A stretch of 43,489 nt of DNA from Deltaproteobacteria bacterium (GTDB lineage: Bacteria > Desulfobacterota > Desulfarculia > Adiutricales > Adiutricaceae), in assembly GCA_031264185.1 (NCBI GenBank), contig JAISEL010000120.1, positions 1-43,489 of the forward strand, given 5' to 3'. Every line of letters starts with the position of its first letter. Positions within the stretch are counted from its first letter, which is position 1. The notes under the pieces were generated by a model. It was given only the letters and a program-made list of their open reading frames with translations. It made no database searches and was not told the DNA's origin. Below, piece by piece: positions 43,348-43,489 of this stretch. Position numbers and translations under genes: made by a program.

Positions 43348-43489
43348 TTTTTCTGGTAGTTGCTGAATTCCCTAGTACCCTGTAACCTTTAATTTGATGG
43401 ATAAAGACGCTTCAGTTTGACCTGTGCATCAGATGCAGTAAATTGCCATTTTATCCTGGAAGTCCGATTGTTCCTGTCTTTCTGCCAGG
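43341..43489. other. Right edge upstream of the autotransporter frame
   Basis: The frame stays open for only 16 codons above the GTG before a stop. No hydrophobic signal-like segment is encoded on the minus strand in any frame, and no promoter was recognised. Confidence 0.5.

Overview
The window looks like a chromosomal segment of a Gram-negative anaerobe, most plausibly a deltaproteobacterium (Desulfobacterota sense). The Gram-negative call rests on a heptosyltransferase-type GT9 enzyme, a Tol-Pal-associated CpoB/YbgF lipoprotein and an autotransporter with an outer-membrane barrel. An oxygen-sensitive lifestyle is suggested by a 1471-residue protein of the 2-hydroxyacyl-CoA dehydratase activase family. 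The rplM-rpsI-argC order also occurs in deltaproteobacteria. Genus-level placement is not possible from the sequence alone. Coding is sparse: several stretches of 0.6-1.6 kb hold no gene, and one of them contains the collapsed remains of a duplicated gene, so genome decay appears to be under way, as in some host-associated lineages (inference).

Layout. 0.3-6.1 kb (minus strand): a tightly packed six-gene operon with a HAD-UbiA fusion, a small helical protein, a GMC-type FAD oxidoreductase, two extended SDR enzymes and an SMR-like four-helix membrane protein lacking the drug-antiport glutamate. Together they resemble a polyprenyl-phosphate sugar pathway with oxidation, reduction and flipping steps. 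6.1-15.2 kb: an AT-rich surface-polysaccharide island with UDP-xylose synthase, UDP-glucose dehydrogenase, a GT2-GtrA glycosyltransferase, a GT-C-like membrane protein and a SAM methyltransferase, separated by long gene-free DNA. 15.2-19.6 kb: the giant activase. 19.6-21.2 kb: gene-free, with degenerate repeats and a strongly folded candidate RNA. 21.2-23.0 kb: two paralogous, apparently undescribed proteins, each with two tandem degenerate LuxR/GerE-like helix-turn-helix units. 23.0-24.8 kb: GT9 glycosyltransferase and a class I amidotransferase-like hydrolase.

24.8-31 kb: a gene-free GC-rich stretch with an orphan terminator, a MaoC-like hydratase, and a two-component operon (single receiver, permuted CheA with its phosphotransfer domain at the C-terminus, double receiver, membrane-anchored protein) behind a recognisable promoter. 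31.3-34 kb: CpoB lipoprotein, a pair of unknown genes and a candidate small RNA with its own promoter and terminator. 34-36.4 kb: argC, rpsI and rplM, with a good promoter and an intrinsic terminator. 36.4-36.85 kb: an ORF-less group II intron relic. 36.9-38.8 kb: an AT-rich OafA-like acyltransferase. 38.8-39.8 kb: gene-free, with an (AG)22 microsatellite and a strong terminator. 39.8-43.3 kb: an autotransporter whose 5' end lacks a signal peptide and begins inside a short tandem duplication.

The most interesting items are the paralogous tandem-HTH pair, the permuted CheA, the polyprenyl-sugar-like operon, the collapsed copy of the activase locus, the candidate structured RNA at 20.7-20.84 kb, the candidate small RNA at 33.92-34.04 kb, and the truncated autotransporter.
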